A DNA stretch of 64,000 nt from Pseudomonadota bacterium (GCA_013285465.1 CP053449.1:2194735-2258734); one strand, 5' to 3'. Counted from the stretch's first letter, positions 55,057 through 64,000 are shown. The notes: generated by a model not told the origin, from the sequence alone. Translations and numbers: made by a program.

Positions 55057-56183
55057 TTTTTCAGCGTGGTACGTTTTGCGGCATCAGCGGCTTTCTTTTC
55101 CTCCCAACGCTGATTGCGATGGGTTTCAAAGATTTTTTCCGCCTCTTCCAGCTTGGCTTTATCGGCATAGTCGTTAAAGCTTTGCAGGCTTGGCGCACTC
55201 GGCACAGGGTTTTCGGGAACCGACGCCGTGACCGCCACCTCATTGGCGAAGAAACTGAAGATTGTTGTCAGCGACGGCATTTTCTCACCATTGCCGGTAC
55301 TGTGCGCGACTGTGAAATCATCAATCACGCGCCAGCCGTCCTGTGTGCGCATTTTCAGCGCCGTCATAGCGAATTTTTCCTCGCGCAGCACGGCATGTTC
55401 CAATGCTTTATCAATATCCGCACCGGCTTCCAGCAGTGTTTTCACTGTCCCGGCATGTCCCGCAGCAGCAGCGCGGCGCAGCGCGCCTTCATTATCGGCA
55501 TGCACATCCGCACCGGCGGCAAGAAAAACCTTTACGGTATCCGTATGGCCTTTGGCAGAAGCCCAGCGCAGCGGATCATCATTTTTGACATGCACATCCG
55601 CACCGGCGGCGATCAGTTTTTCAGCAATATCGGCGCGGCCTTCCGTGGCGGCAAAGCGCAAAGGCTGGTCATTCTCCGAACGCGGATCGGCACCATGTTC
55701 CAGCAACAGATCGACAATTTCGGAATGACCTTTCAAAACCGCCATATGCAGCGCATTGTTTTCCATTGTCCCGATATCGGCACCGGCATCCAGCAGAATT
55801 TTTGCAATTGCGGCCTGACCGTTTGCGGCAGCGGTCGGCAGCGTCCAGTCAAGCGCATCTTTCCACAAACGCCCTTTTGAGCCATCCTGTTTTTTCTTTT
55901 TACTTTTTTGCGGCTTATGGTGTTTCAAATAACATTCATCAACCATCAAGCGGACATTTTCGGTATGCCCCAATTCGGTATTTTCGCGCAGCGCCTTCAT
56001 CAGCGACAATCCGTCAATGCCGCGCAGCAGCTTGCGGTAAGCCGCTTCCTTTTGCTTGGGCGTTAGCGGCTTGTCATTTTTCACAGTTTTTTTCTCCGGC
56101 TGTTTTCCTTTGCCGGATTTTTTATTGACTGTTTTCTTTTCGGGCGTTTTTTTCTTCACGGTTTTTTTGGGGGCGCTCATCAC
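55053..56183 (-). CDS. Ankyrin-repeat protein with a basic N-terminal region
   Basis: 376 residues. The first about 55 residues form a very basic region with repeated KKTV/KKTP units. From about 115 at least five ankyrin repeats are seen in sequence, such as NALHMAVLKGHSEIVDLLLEH, PLRFAATEGRADIAEKLIAA, PLRWASAKGHTDTVKVFLAA and ALRRAAAAGHAGTVKTLLEA. The C-terminus is polar with Lys/Glu. No signal peptide is visible, so it is likely cytoplasmic, with the Lys-rich region perhaps binding nucleic acid or a membrane. It overlaps the nucleotidyltransferase gene by 4 bp. Met-Met gives start 56183 or 56180. Confidence 0.88.
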   Translation of the reverse strand: MMSAPKKTVKKKTPEKKTVNKKSGKGKQPEKKTVKNDKPLTPKQKEAAYRKLLRGIDGLSLMKALRENTELGHTENVRLMVDECYLKHHKPQKSKKKKQDGSKGRLWKDALDWTLPTAAANGQAAIAKILLDAGADIGTMENNALHMAVLKGHSEIVDLLLEHGADPRSENDQPLRFAATEGRADIAEKLIAAGADVHVKNDDPLRWASAKGHTDTVKVFLAAGADVHADNEGALRRAAAAGHAGTVKTLLEAGADIDKALEHAVLREEKFAMTALKMRTQDGWRVIDDFTVAHSTGNGEKMPSLTTIFSFFANEVAVTASVPENPVPSAPSLQSFNDYADKAKLEEAEKIFETHRNQRWEEKKAADAAKRTTLKK

Positions 56184-56217
56184 TCTTCCCTTTCGCGAGA
56201 TGGATATGCAGCTTATT

Positions 56218-56247
56218 TTTATAAAACAAAAGCCATAATACTGTCAA
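56218..56247 (-). promoter_or_regulatory. Candidate promoter for the ankyrin gene
   Basis: On the minus strand TTGACA (56242-56247), 18 bp, TATAAA (56218-56223). It would drive the ankyrin-nucleotidyltransferase pair. Confidence 0.65.
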
Positions 56248-56279
56248 TGTCGGAATCGAGAACCGTCTTGCGGAGAATG

Positions 56280-57968
56280 TCAGCCGGCGGCTTCTTCAAT
56301 CTCGAAAACAGGCGGCAGCGTTTCCGGTTTTTTCTCTTCCGTGACATTCTGCTGTTCGTCTTCCAGAATTTTCAGATAGCGTTGTGATTTAATCGCCTGT
56401 TCCATCATACGCCGCGCATGGCTGGCGGCATCCAGCAGTGCCGACAGTTCGGACACGCTGACGGCCTTGCGGACGCCGGCTTTCAGCAGGGCATCTTTCA
56501 AAGAACCGCCGTCTTTTTTCAACAGCGCCAAAGCCGTTTTCGGCAAAGGTTTCCGTTCTTCCAGCAATGTCAGGAATTTTATACAGCGGTCAAGAAACTG
56601 ACGGTTTTCCTTCAGCAGCGACGGCGGCAGTTTCTTTTTTTCCTGCAAAGGTACAAGCGCCTCGACCGCGCCGGACAAGCGGACAAATTCATGCAGGTAA
56701 CGGTTAACGCGCAAAGCATATTGCAAACGCAGCAGCGTATCATCTGGCAGACGCTGCTGTGCCAGCGCATCGGCAAAACCGTCAATCCGCGCCGATAATT
56801 TTGCCAAAGCGGCGCGGTAACGGATCGCGGCCTGCACATCTGCGTGGAAATCATCATCATGCGTATCGACGATCACAGCCAAAGCGGCACGGGCGGCGAT
56901 ATTCTGCAACCGTCCCAATTCACGCACCAGCGCATCCAGCGCCATAGCGGGGATATGCAGCGTCGTATCATCCAGATAGCGCGGACGACCCTCTTCTTCC
57001 TCCGCACTCATGAAAGACCGCTCCAGAAAACGCGTCAGCATCGGCACGAAGGGAGAAAGCAGCATCACCCCCATCACATTAAAAACCGTATGAAATAAGG
57101 CAAGACTAACCGTGTCCGATGCAGGCAGATCCAATGCCTGTGTGATTTCGGCGATGAATTTCAGCATCAGCGGCAGAATCGCCAGCGCGACGATACCGGT
57201 AATCAGATTAAACAAGACATGGGCGGAGGCCGCGCGGCGGGCATCCGGCTCCGCACCGATCACGACCAGCACCGCTGTCGTACTGGTGCCGAGATTTGCA
57301 CCGATCACCATCGCCGCGCCCTCCGGCAAGCCGATCAATCCGCCCGCCGTCCCCGTCAGAATCAAGGCCACGGCGGCGCTGGATGATTGCGTTGCCACAG
57401 TGGCGGCAAAACCGACAAGAAACATCATAATCAGGTAAAAACCGCCCTTGCCGTTGATGTCTTGCAGATTGATCTGATCGGCATATCCGGCAAAAGCATC
57501 TTTTAAAATATCAATCCCCAGAAAAAACAGCCCGAAACCCGTCAGCGCAAGCGCAAATGCATCGGCGCGCGGCGATTTGATGAAGACCTGCGCCAGCATA
57601 CCGATACCGATCAGCGGCAGCGCAAAGGGTTTGATATCAAAATCAAGGCCGACAACCGTGACAATCCAGCCCGTCAGCGTCGTGCCGATATTACTGCCCA
57701 TAATGACCCAGATCGCCTGACCGATGGTCAGGATAGCGGCATTGACCAGCCCCAGCACAATCACCGTCGTGGCGCTGGAGGACTGCAAAATCGCCGTTAC
57801 GCCCAGCCCCAGCCCTAGCCCGTGCAAAGGCGTTTTCGTCCATTTTGCCATCATGCGGCGTAGGAACTCGCTTCCCGCCGATTTCAATCCGCGCGTCAAA
57901 AGCGAGATCGCCAGCAGGAAAATCCCGATGCCGCCCAAAAGATGCCCCAATGTCGCGAAATGCTGCAT
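56280..57968 (-). CDS. Na/Pi cotransporter family protein with PhoU-like tail
   Basis: 562 residues. The family repeats are clear: LQSSSATTVIVLGLVNA and ATQSSSAAVALILTGTA each carry the QSSS element, within about eight membrane helices. The C-terminal about 220 residues are a helical, PhoU-like regulatory region (ALDALVRELGRLQNIAARAAL). Such proteins take up or export phosphate with Na+. The start MQHFATLGHLLGG at 57968 fits the usual first segment. Ends 96 bp before the ankyrin start. Confidence 0.93.
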   Translation of the reverse strand: MQHFATLGHLLGGIGIFLLAISLLTRGLKSAGSEFLRRMMAKWTKTPLHGLGLGLGVTAILQSSSATTVIVLGLVNAAILTIGQAIWVIMGSNIGTTLTGWIVTVVGLDFDIKPFALPLIGIGMLAQVFIKSPRADAFALALTGFGLFFLGIDILKDAFAGYADQINLQDINGKGGFYLIMMFLVGFAATVATQSSSAAVALILTGTAGGLIGLPEGAAMVIGANLGTSTTAVLVVIGAEPDARRAASAHVLFNLITGIVALAILPLMLKFIAEITQALDLPASDTVSLALFHTVFNVMGVMLLSPFVPMLTRFLERSFMSAEEEEGRPRYLDDTTLHIPAMALDALVRELGRLQNIAARAALAVIVDTHDDDFHADVQAAIRYRAALAKLSARIDGFADALAQQRLPDDTLLRLQYALRVNRYLHEFVRLSGAVEALVPLQEKKKLPPSLLKENRQFLDRCIKFLTLLEERKPLPKTALALLKKDGGSLKDALLKAGVRKAVSVSELSALLDAASHARRMMEQAIKSQRYLKILEDEQQNVTEEKKPETLPPVFEIEEAAG

Positions 57969-58059
57969 AAAATTCCGTCAATTCTTTTAAAACCGAAACA
58001 CAACATCATAATCATATCATCGATTTGTACAAGATTCTCCTGCATCACATGCTTAGACC

Positions 58060-58088
58060 ATGATTTTCCTTGCTTTTTATGTTATAAT
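58060..58088 (+). promoter_or_regulatory. Weak candidate promoter for the zincin gene
   Basis: ATGATT (58060-58065), 17 bp, TATAAT (58083-58088). The -10 is perfect, the -35 poor, 60 bp before the start at 58149. Confidence 0.4.
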
Positions 58089-58148
58089 TATGGTAAATAT
58101 TATAAGGGGCGTTTTTAAGCCTCACGGTGCAAAACAGCAGGAGTGTGC

Positions 58149-59498
58149 ATGGCTTTCAGAACAAAAAACGGTTTTTCGAAAATGCGTCTTCGCCACCGCT
58201 TCCGCACGAGTATTATTATGGGGCTGCTTGCGATGGGGCCGATCGGCTGCATGTCGCTTCCGGAGAAGCCATCAAACGGGCACGGACGGGAGCCGATTCC
58301 GGCACAGGCACCGATCCCGACGTCACGCTGGGCGGAAGAAGATCTGGAATTCCGCAATAACTGTCTTGATCCGTTAAATGGCGACAGCCCCGAGAATGAG
58401 GCGGAACAGCGTCTAGCGGATATTCTTGACAATATTGAAGAAAAAGGCGGCGCCGCAGGCAAGGCCTTGATTGAATTTATCCGCGCGCAGAAAGATCTGC
58501 GTTTCTCGCTGGAAGAGATGCCCGCCGGTCTGCACGGCTATTACGATTCGGAACTGGAAGCCGTTCATCTGGATAAAAACAATAATGATGCCGAATTGAC
58601 CGCCACACTGATACATGAGCTGGTGCATGTCTATCAAAACAAAACCGGCGCCCATAGCCGCGCAGCGATCGGGAAAGATATCCATTACGCAATGGCGATG
58701 GAGCTGGCATCGGAGGCAGGTGCGGAGGCGATTGCCGTGCGTATCGCCCATGAAATGAAACAAAACGCCGCGCCGGAAATCTGGGATGCCTATCAGAGCA
58801 ACTTCCCCGATTACGCGGATATGGGCGTGGCCTATCAGGACACATATGATGAAGACATCAAAACAAAAACCCATGAAGAGGCGGCGCAATTTGCCGGCGA
58901 AATGGCTTATGAGCAGTATTTTCAGGCACAATGGCGGCTGGATTTCTACAATCTGAAAACCATGACACAAGTGATGCGGCATTATGCCGCGGCCGACAGT
59001 ATCGCCGCCTATGTCGACCGCGACCAAACGGATATTGAAGCGCAAAAAATGGCCAACCTTCCGGGCGGCATCAGTTTTTCCCGCAACAGTGACGCGCTGG
59101 ATAATGACGAAATTTTCGGTTTTGGCAAAAATGCGCAGATTTTGCGTTACCTTGCCGATGCTTTTGAAGCGCACCGCAAAGGCGAAAACAGCGAAACCAA
59201 TGCGGAAACGCTGGATAAATTCGGACTGCTTGCAGGGGTGGATTTCAAAGCCGCCGTCAATGATCTTCTGGATAAGGAAAAAGCGCCCAATATCGTTGTC
59301 GCCCTCATCATGCAGGCACAGGCGCAGGGAATTCAGGATAAATTACTGGCGCGTCAGGCCGAAAAAATTCTGGAGCAAGCGCCGGTACGCGTTATCACCG
59401 AACCGCTGATTATCAGGATTACCCCTGCCATGAAGGAAGATGCAGGGCATCGGCACAGCCATATGCCCCGCAACACGCCGCCCAAAAAAGACCGTTAA
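58149..59498 (+). CDS. Lipoprotein-like zincin metallopeptidase (DUF6782 type)
   Basis: 449 residues from the ATG at 58149 (AGGAG 5 nt upstream). The N-terminus MAFRTKNG is followed by a hydrophobic part and GPIGCM, a plausible lipoprotein Cys at residue 34, although the -3 residue is unusual. The sequence TLIHELVHVYQN holds the zinc motif HELVH at 156-160; a downstream Glu-rich helix (MAMELASEAGAEAIAV) may give the third ligand, as in DUF6782 peptidases. The substrate is unknown. The Atm1-like gene starts 53 bp downstream. Confidence 0.75.
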   Translation: MAFRTKNGFSKMRLRHRFRTSIIMGLLAMGPIGCMSLPEKPSNGHGREPIPAQAPIPTSRWAEEDLEFRNNCLDPLNGDSPENEAEQRLADILDNIEEKGGAAGKALIEFIRAQKDLRFSLEEMPAGLHGYYDSELEAVHLDKNNNDAELTATLIHELVHVYQNKTGAHSRAAIGKDIHYAMAMELASEAGAEAIAVRIAHEMKQNAAPEIWDAYQSNFPDYADMGVAYQDTYDEDIKTKTHEEAAQFAGEMAYEQYFQAQWRLDFYNLKTMTQVMRHYAAADSIAAYVDRDQTDIEAQKMANLPGGISFSRNSDALDNDEIFGFGKNAQILRYLADAFEAHRKGENSETNAETLDKFGLLAGVDFKAAVNDLLDKEKAPNIVVALIMQAQAQGIQDKLLARQAEKILEQAPVRVITEPLIIRITPAMKEDAGHRHSHMPRNTPPKKDR

Positions 59499-59551
59499 AT
59501 CATACAGGCCGGTCTTGCCTTGCCTTTGAAACAGGGTAAGATGCTTGTGGC

Positions 59552-61333
59552 ATGAAAAACGACAAGACAGAAAAACAGAATTCGCAATGGCGTACATTAG
59601 GGACGCTAATTCCCTATCTGTGGCCGAAAGGCGAAAACGAGATCAAGCTCCGCGTCTTGCTGGCGATTATCGCGCTGATTTGCGCGAAGGTCACCAATGT
59701 CTATATGCCGCTTCTTTACAAAAAGGCGGTGGATGCGCTGACCGTCACCCCGACCGAAACCCTTGTTCTGGCCGTGCCGACGGCATTGTTGCTGGCTTAT
59801 GGCGGCGCGCGTGTGATGACGGTGGTGTTTCAGGAATTGCGCGAGGCGCTGTTTGCCAAAGTCACGCAACGCGCCATGCGCCGTGTGGCACTGGAAACCT
59901 TTCAGCATCTGCATGCGCTGTCGATGCGTTTTCACATTACGCGGCAGACAGGCGGATTGAGCCGTGTCATCGAACGCGGTGTCAAAGGTATTGAATTTTT
60001 GATGAGCTTCATGCTGTTCAATATCGTGCCGACACTGGTCGAAATTTTCATGGTCTGCGGCGTGCTTTGGTACATGTTTAATTTCTGGTATGCGCTGGTT
60101 ACCTTTGTGACGATCTTTGCCTATATCGCCTTTACGCTGGTTTCCACGGAATGGCGTTTGAAATTCCGCCGCAGCATGAATGAACGCGATACCGAGGCCA
60201 ATACCAAAGCCGTGGACAGCTTGCTGAATTACGAAACCGTCAAATATTTCAGCAATGAAGACCATGAATCCCGCCGTTACGATGTCGCGCTGGCAGGCTA
60301 TGAAGAGGCCGCCGTGAAATCCATCACCAGCCTGTCGGTCGTCAATATCGGGCAGGCGGCGATTATTTCCGCAGGGCTGGTCATCGTCATGTATATGGCA
60401 GGCGGCGGCGTGGTGGCAGGCAATATGACGCTGGGCGATTTTGTGCTGGTGAATACCTATTTGATCCAGCTCTATCTGCCACTGAACTTTCTCGGCTTTG
60501 TCTATCGCCAGATCAGGCAGTCGCTGACGGATATGGAGGATATGTTCTCGATGCTGCGTATCGACCGCGAAATTAAAGATGCGGATAATGCGAAACCGCT
60601 GGCGGTGAATGGCGGCAAAATCGAATTCGAGGATGTGCATTTCAGCTATGATGCCAAACGCGACATTCTCAAAGGCGTCGGCTTTACGGTGGAACCCGGA
60701 AAAACCATCGCCGTTGTCGGCCCCAGCGGCGCGGGCAAATCGACCATCAGCCGCTTGATGTTCCGTTTTTATGATGTCAATGACGGTGCGGTACGGATTG
60801 ACGGGCAGGATTTGCGTGATGTGACGCAAGACAGTTTGCGTGCCGCCATCGGTATTGTGCCGCAGGATACGGTGCTGTTTAATGATACGATCCGTTATAA
60901 TATCGCCTATGGCCGCCCCGGCGCGACGGAGGAAGAGGTCATTCGTGCCGCGAAGCTCGCCCATATTGACGAATTCATCCGCAAACTGCCCGAAGGCTAT
61001 GATGCGCTGGTCGGCGAACGCGGCTTGAAACTCTCGGGCGGGGAAAAACAGCGCGTCGCGATTGCCCGCACGATTTTGAAAAACCCGCCGATTTTGCTGT
61101 TTGACGAGGCCACCTCCGCCCTCGATTCCGCAACCGAGCAGGATATTCTCAAAAGCCTGAAAGAAGTCTCCGAAGGCCGCACCACTTTGGTGATCGCACA
61201 CCGCCTTTCCACCGTCACCTCCGCCGATGAAATCCTCGTCCTTGACGAAGGCGGCATTGTCGAGCGCGGCTCCCACAAACAACTGCTCAAGAAAAAAGGC
61301 GTCTATGCCGATATGTGGCAGCGGCAGCAGTAA
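59552..61333 (+). CDS. Atm1-like ABC exporter (ABCB7/HMT1 type)
   Basis: 593 residues, fused membrane and ATPase parts. The membrane half has the heavy-metal ABCB segments MRRVALETFQHLHALSMRFH and VDSLLNYETVKYFSNEDHE, which are characteristic of the Atm1 group. The ATPase has Walker A GPSGAGKST (about residue 390), signature LSGGEKQRVAIART, and Walker B ILLFDEATSALD. In bacteria related proteins export glutathione-bound metals or persulfides. It is long enough to be complete. A second AT-rich orphan follows. Confidence 0.93.
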   Translation: MKNDKTEKQNSQWRTLGTLIPYLWPKGENEIKLRVLLAIIALICAKVTNVYMPLLYKKAVDALTVTPTETLVLAVPTALLLAYGGARVMTVVFQELREALFAKVTQRAMRRVALETFQHLHALSMRFHITRQTGGLSRVIERGVKGIEFLMSFMLFNIVPTLVEIFMVCGVLWYMFNFWYALVTFVTIFAYIAFTLVSTEWRLKFRRSMNERDTEANTKAVDSLLNYETVKYFSNEDHESRRYDVALAGYEEAAVKSITSLSVVNIGQAAIISAGLVIVMYMAGGGVVAGNMTLGDFVLVNTYLIQLYLPLNFLGFVYRQIRQSLTDMEDMFSMLRIDREIKDADNAKPLAVNGGKIEFEDVHFSYDAKRDILKGVGFTVEPGKTIAVVGPSGAGKSTISRLMFRFYDVNDGAVRIDGQDLRDVTQDSLRAAIGIVPQDTVLFNDTIRYNIAYGRPGATEEEVIRAAKLAHIDEFIRKLPEGYDALVGERGLKLSGGEKQRVAIARTILKNPPILLFDEATSALDSATEQDILKSLKEVSEGRTTLVIAHRLSTVTSADEILVLDEGGIVERGSHKQLLKKKGVYADMWQRQQ

Positions 61334-61419
61334 GGCATTTTGCAAAAGGCGGTTTACTGACCCGTCAGCAGCATTTTTAAAATCGTGAATATATTTTAAT
61401 TCTTTTAGGTGAGGGCAAG

Positions 61420-62232
61420 ATGAAAAAATTGGCAATTATTGCTCTGATGATCATCACAGCTTTTGCCAACACGGTGTTCCTCTACGCCGCAAATAGTGAT
61501 GAGCCAAACGAAATATATGCATTAACTGAAGCACAGAAAGCAAAGATCGACAAGGCTTATAACGCAGCTGACATTGTTGTCTTGGGAACTGTGCACGATT
61601 CTTCTGTGCCAGAGGATGAGTTTAGACATCCGGCAATAGAGGTCGAAGAGATATTCAAACTTCCTGCTGGAGCAACAATCTTAGTTTCACAGCAAATGCC
61701 GATTTTGTTTAACTATCCGGATGGTGTTGATTACTTTAGAGAAAAAGAAAGTTTTGGAAAGAAATATATTATTTACGGTCGTGGCACATCTTCGATTGTG
61801 GTTGACAGAGCCTATGAAGTAGCACGTCAAGAATACATACAAAAAGCCAAAGCTGACTTGGTCTTTCTTGGCAGATTTGTATCTAGTTTTTCATGGAACG
61901 ACAAAGATAAAGACGATGATGGTCATCTTTTTTACACTATGCCTATCACGCCGATAAGAATCCTGAAAGATCAATCAAAAGACTGGCAAACAGTCAAGAA
62001 AGACCAACCCATTCTTGTGAGATTCAGCCGACCTCACGGCAAAGAAAACAGAATCTACAAGTTGGCATGGTGGAGAATTTGGCATGAACATGTAGTAATA
62101 ACCGATGCTAGGGAAACATTCTGGATCTCCGCAGATAAAATTCCGGGAACGGATTATTACGATGCAGAATTTCTGGGCACAGAGATGACTGCAACGATTG
62201 ACTATCTACGCCAAAAGCACGAAGAACAATAG
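61420..62232 (+). CDS. AT-rich secreted orphan with two NTR-like halves
   Basis: 270 residues. A signal peptide (LAIIALMIITAFANTVFLYA) leads into two tandem stretches that resemble each other: AADIVVLGTVHDSS with EVEEIFKLPAGATILVS, and KADLVFLGRFVSSF with PIRILKDQSKDWQTV. Both fit the beta-barrel pattern of TIMP/NTR-like domains, an inference from spacing alone. A DxDxDG-type loop (KDKDDDGHLFY) lies between. The gene is clearly AT-richer than its neighbours and sits between two ABC genes, suggesting acquisition. No partner known. Confidence 0.65.
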   Translation: MKKLAIIALMIITAFANTVFLYAANSDEPNEIYALTEAQKAKIDKAYNAADIVVLGTVHDSSVPEDEFRHPAIEVEEIFKLPAGATILVSQQMPILFNYPDGVDYFREKESFGKKYIIYGRGTSSIVVDRAYEVARQEYIQKAKADLVFLGRFVSSFSWNDKDKDDDGHLFYTMPITPIRILKDQSKDWQTVKKDQPILVRFSRPHGKENRIYKLAWWRIWHEHVVITDARETFWISADKIPGTDYYDAEFLGTEMTATIDYLRQKHEEQ

Positions 62233-62278
62233 AAGCAGTATGAAGGGGGATAGGGTATGTTGCGCGGGGATAACTGAA

Positions 62279-62304
62279 AAGGCCGTATAGGAAAATACGG
62301 CTTT
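62279..62304 (-). terminator. Intrinsic terminator for the ABC-F gene
   Basis: GCCGTAT (62282-62288), 6-nt loop, ATACGGC (62295-62301) with AAA/TTT flanks extending the stem; the minus-strand T-run CCTTTTC follows. It could also act on the AT-rich gene. Confidence 0.75.
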
Positions 62305-64000
62305 AACGGGTGACGGTTTCCGCCGCTTCGGAAAGTTCCAGCCAGCGCAGCTCGTAACGCTCCAGCTTGGCCTCCGTTTCCGCCAGTGCTTTGACGGCGG
62401 CGTGGAACTTTTCAGGGTCGCTGGCGTATAAATCGGCATCCGCCAATAACTCTTTTAATTCCGTAATGGTTGCTTCGGTCTTTTCGATTTTTTTCGGCAG
62501 TTGATCGAGCTCGCGCTTGTCCTTATAGGTCATTTTTTGCGGTTTTTGTTGCGGGGCGTTTTCCTGATTTTTATCTGCGGCGGCTTTTTTCTGTGCGGGT
62601 TTTTGCGGCGCATCCAGCAGCTCGCCTTTTAATGCCGCGAGGTAATCGCTATAGCCGCCGATCACACGCATCACCTCACCGCTGCTGTCAAAGGCCAGAA
62701 TTTGCGTCACGGTCTGGTCAAGGAAATCGCGATCATGCGACACCACCAGCAGCGTGCCATTGTAATTGACCAATGCCTCCTCCAGCATATCCAGCGTATC
62801 CATATCCAGATCATTGGTCGGCTCGTCCAGCAGTAGCAGATTGCCGGGATTGGCGAGAATTTTCGCCAGCAGCAAACGGTTTTTCTCCCCGCCCGATAAA
62901 GTGCCGACGGCGCGGTGAATATCGGAGGGGTCAAACATGAAATTCCGCAAATATCCCGCAACATGGCGCGGCTTGCCGTTGACATCGACATATTCGCCGC
63001 CCGACGGGCACAGCGTTTTCCACAATGATTGCGTGGGCACAAGGTCCTGCCGTTTCTGATCGAAATAGGAAATTTCCGCCGTTTTTGACAATTTCACACT
63101 GCCGCCATCGGGCTGAATCTCCCCTGTCAGAAGTTTCAAAAATGTGGTTTTGCCCGAGCCGTTCTTGCCCAGAATACCGATACGGTCGCCGCGTTTTATT
63201 TTGATGCTGAAACCGTTCATCACCGGAATGCGCCGCCCGTCTTCCGTCCGGAAGTTTTTCGACACATTGTAAAATTCCGCCATCACCTGCGAGGTTTTTT
63301 CGATATCCGCCAGCGGTGCCAGCGTCACCTTTGCCGTGGCGCGGCGGTAGGAGCTTTCATCCGCTTTTAATTTCGCGCGCATTTCCTGCACCCGCGCCAT
63401 GCGGCGCATATTGCGTTTCACCCGCGCCTTCACCCCGCGCGAGGCCCATTCGATTTCCTCGGCGACAAAGCTTTTGCGGTTCCGCAGTTCCCGCGCTTCC
63501 TGATCCAGCAGCTCCGCCGACCATTCATCAAAATATTTAAAGCCGCGCGGCGAGACTTTGACCGCGCCGCGATCCAGCCAGAAAACCTTATCGGTGACAT
63601 TGCTCAAAAATGCCCTATCATGCGATACGCACAGCACCGTGCCGCGATAGGCGTTGAGATAATTTTCCAGCCATTCGATGGTGGCAAGATCAAGATGGTT
63701 GGTCGGCTCGTCCAGCAGCAGGATATCCGGCTCCTCCACCAGCACACGCGCCAGCGCGGCGCGGCGCAGCTGCCCGCCGGAGAGCCGCTCCATCGGTGCG
63801 GTTTTATCCAGCTCCAGCGCCTCCGTTACGATGTCGATTTTATATTCATGCGCAGCTTTTTCATCTGCCGTAATTTCCTCAAGGATATAGTCAAAAACCG
63901 TTTCTCCGGCTTTGGGAATGATATCCTGTTTCAGATAGCCGACAGCGATGCCCGGCTCCTGCCAGCGCTCGCCTGCATCCAGTTCCTGCTCGCCGGTAAT
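62303..64000 (-). CDS. ABC-F ATPase (Uup-like), 5' end outside the window
   Basis: 565 residues are present; the frame is open to the right edge, so the N-terminus is missing. The first ATPase ends with signature RLSGGQLRRAALARV and Walker B DILLLDEPTNHLD; the second has Walker A GKNGSGKTTFLKLL, signature TLSGGEKNRLLLAKIL, and Walker B LLLLDEPTNDLD. Between is the ABC-F linker of charged helices, and the C-terminal coiled coil (LDQLPKKIEKTEATITELKE) is typical of Uup, a ribosome-associated or DNA-structure-related factor. It is not a transporter, as it has no membrane part. Confidence 0.93.
   Translation of the reverse strand: MTGEQELDAGERWQEPGIAVGYLKQDIIPKAGETVFDYILEEITADEKAAHEYKIDIVTEALELDKTAPMERLSGGQLRRAALARVLVEEPDILLLDEPTNHLDLATIEWLENYLNAYRGTVLCVSHDRAFLSNVTDKVFWLDRGAVKVSPRGFKYFDEWSAELLDQEARELRNRKSFVAEEIEWASRGVKARVKRNMRRMARVQEMRAKLKADESSYRRATAKVTLAPLADIEKTSQVMAEFYNVSKNFRTEDGRRIPVMNGFSIKIKRGDRIGILGKNGSGKTTFLKLLTGEIQPDGGSVKLSKTAEISYFDQKRQDLVPTQSLWKTLCPSGGEYVDVNGKPRHVAGYLRNFMFDPSDIHRAVGTLSGGEKNRLLLAKILANPGNLLLLDEPTNDLDMDTLDMLEEALVNYNGTLLVVSHDRDFLDQTVTQILAFDSSGEVMRVIGGYSDYLAALKGELLDAPQKPAQKKAAADKNQENAPQQKPQKMTYKDKRELDQLPKKIEKTEATITELKELLADADLYASDPEKFHAAVKALAETEAKLERYELRWLELSEAAETVTR

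Noticed and set aside
54304-56183. HEPN/MNT toxin-antitoxin pair
   Set aside because: The nucleotidyltransferase is too long for a minimal MNT, and the partner has ankyrin repeats with no HEPN Rx4-6H motif.

Overview
The window looks like a chromosomal segment of a free-living, Gram-negative alphaproteobacterium of moderate GC. The evidence is a ChpT-type histidine phosphotransferase (the CckA-ChpT-CtrA cell-cycle phosphorelay is confined to this class), the DUF3576-leuS-lptE-holA gene order, a short-form prolyl-tRNA synthetase, an LDH-like malate dehydrogenase, and LPS-assembly and lipoprotein genes. The many secreted, ankyrin, SEL1 and lineage-restricted proteins would fit a Micavibrio-like or other deep-branching group, but that placement is inference. 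Coding density is very high. No stretch above 300 bp lacks a gene, and I see no phage, transposase, integrase or CRISPR array.

Layout. 1-5.3 kb: DUF3576 tail, leuS, lptE, holA and an AT-rich membrane orphan. 5.3-8.3 kb (minus strand): pgm/manB-type phosphohexomutase, chpT and a small secreted protein, with a duplicated chpT 3' end and a REP-like palindrome. 8.4-11.2 kb: mutT, a methyltransferase, recR and a secreted Thr/Ala-rich protein. 11.2-13.8 kb (minus): rpmI-rplT with its own promoter but no infC, then two paralogous secreted Cys/Gly-rich proteins. 14-23.4 kb: rsmD facing a long minus-strand block (AsmA, YihY, purB, uppP, DUF4139, SEL1). 23.7-29.5 kb: two tandem GrpE paralogues, three small membrane or Ala/Lys-rich proteins, tRNA-Ser(GGA), a Cys-paired secreted protein and a TerB-like protein.

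29.5-41 kb: proS overlapping a CsaA-like tRNA-binding gene, TerC, O-acetylhomoserine sulfhydrylase, then a polysaccharide-modification block (FkbM methyltransferase, OafA-type acyltransferase with SGNH domain, AlgJ-like SGNH protein, MBOAT protein), an ankyrin-like orphan and a PP2C-like phosphatase. 41-48.2 kb: citrate synthase and malate dehydrogenase (two consecutive TCA steps), an unusual permease/FG-GAP/UnbV fusion, and MgtE. 48.3-58 kb: PapD-like chaperone, SLC13-TrkA_C transporter, CorA, DUF4399, a nucleotidyltransferase coupled to an ankyrin protein, and a Na/Pi cotransporter. 58-64 kb: zincin lipoprotein, Atm1-like ABC exporter, a second AT-rich secreted orphan, and an ABC-F ATPase cut by the window end.

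Themes. Ion transport is dense (MgtE, CorA, SLC13, Na/Pi, TerC, Atm1, ArsP-like permease). Envelope biogenesis recurs (LptE, UppP, AsmA, O-acylation, PapD-like chaperone). Several housekeeping proteins (citrate synthase, malate dehydrogenase, TerC, YihY, L35) carry Lys/Ala/Pro-rich C-terminal tails beyond the usual family end. The most unusual items are the permease-FG-GAP-UnbV fusion, the tandem GrpE pair with its following small-gene cluster, the duplicated chpT terminus bounding a small cargo gene, and the paired secreted Cys/Gly-rich proteins.
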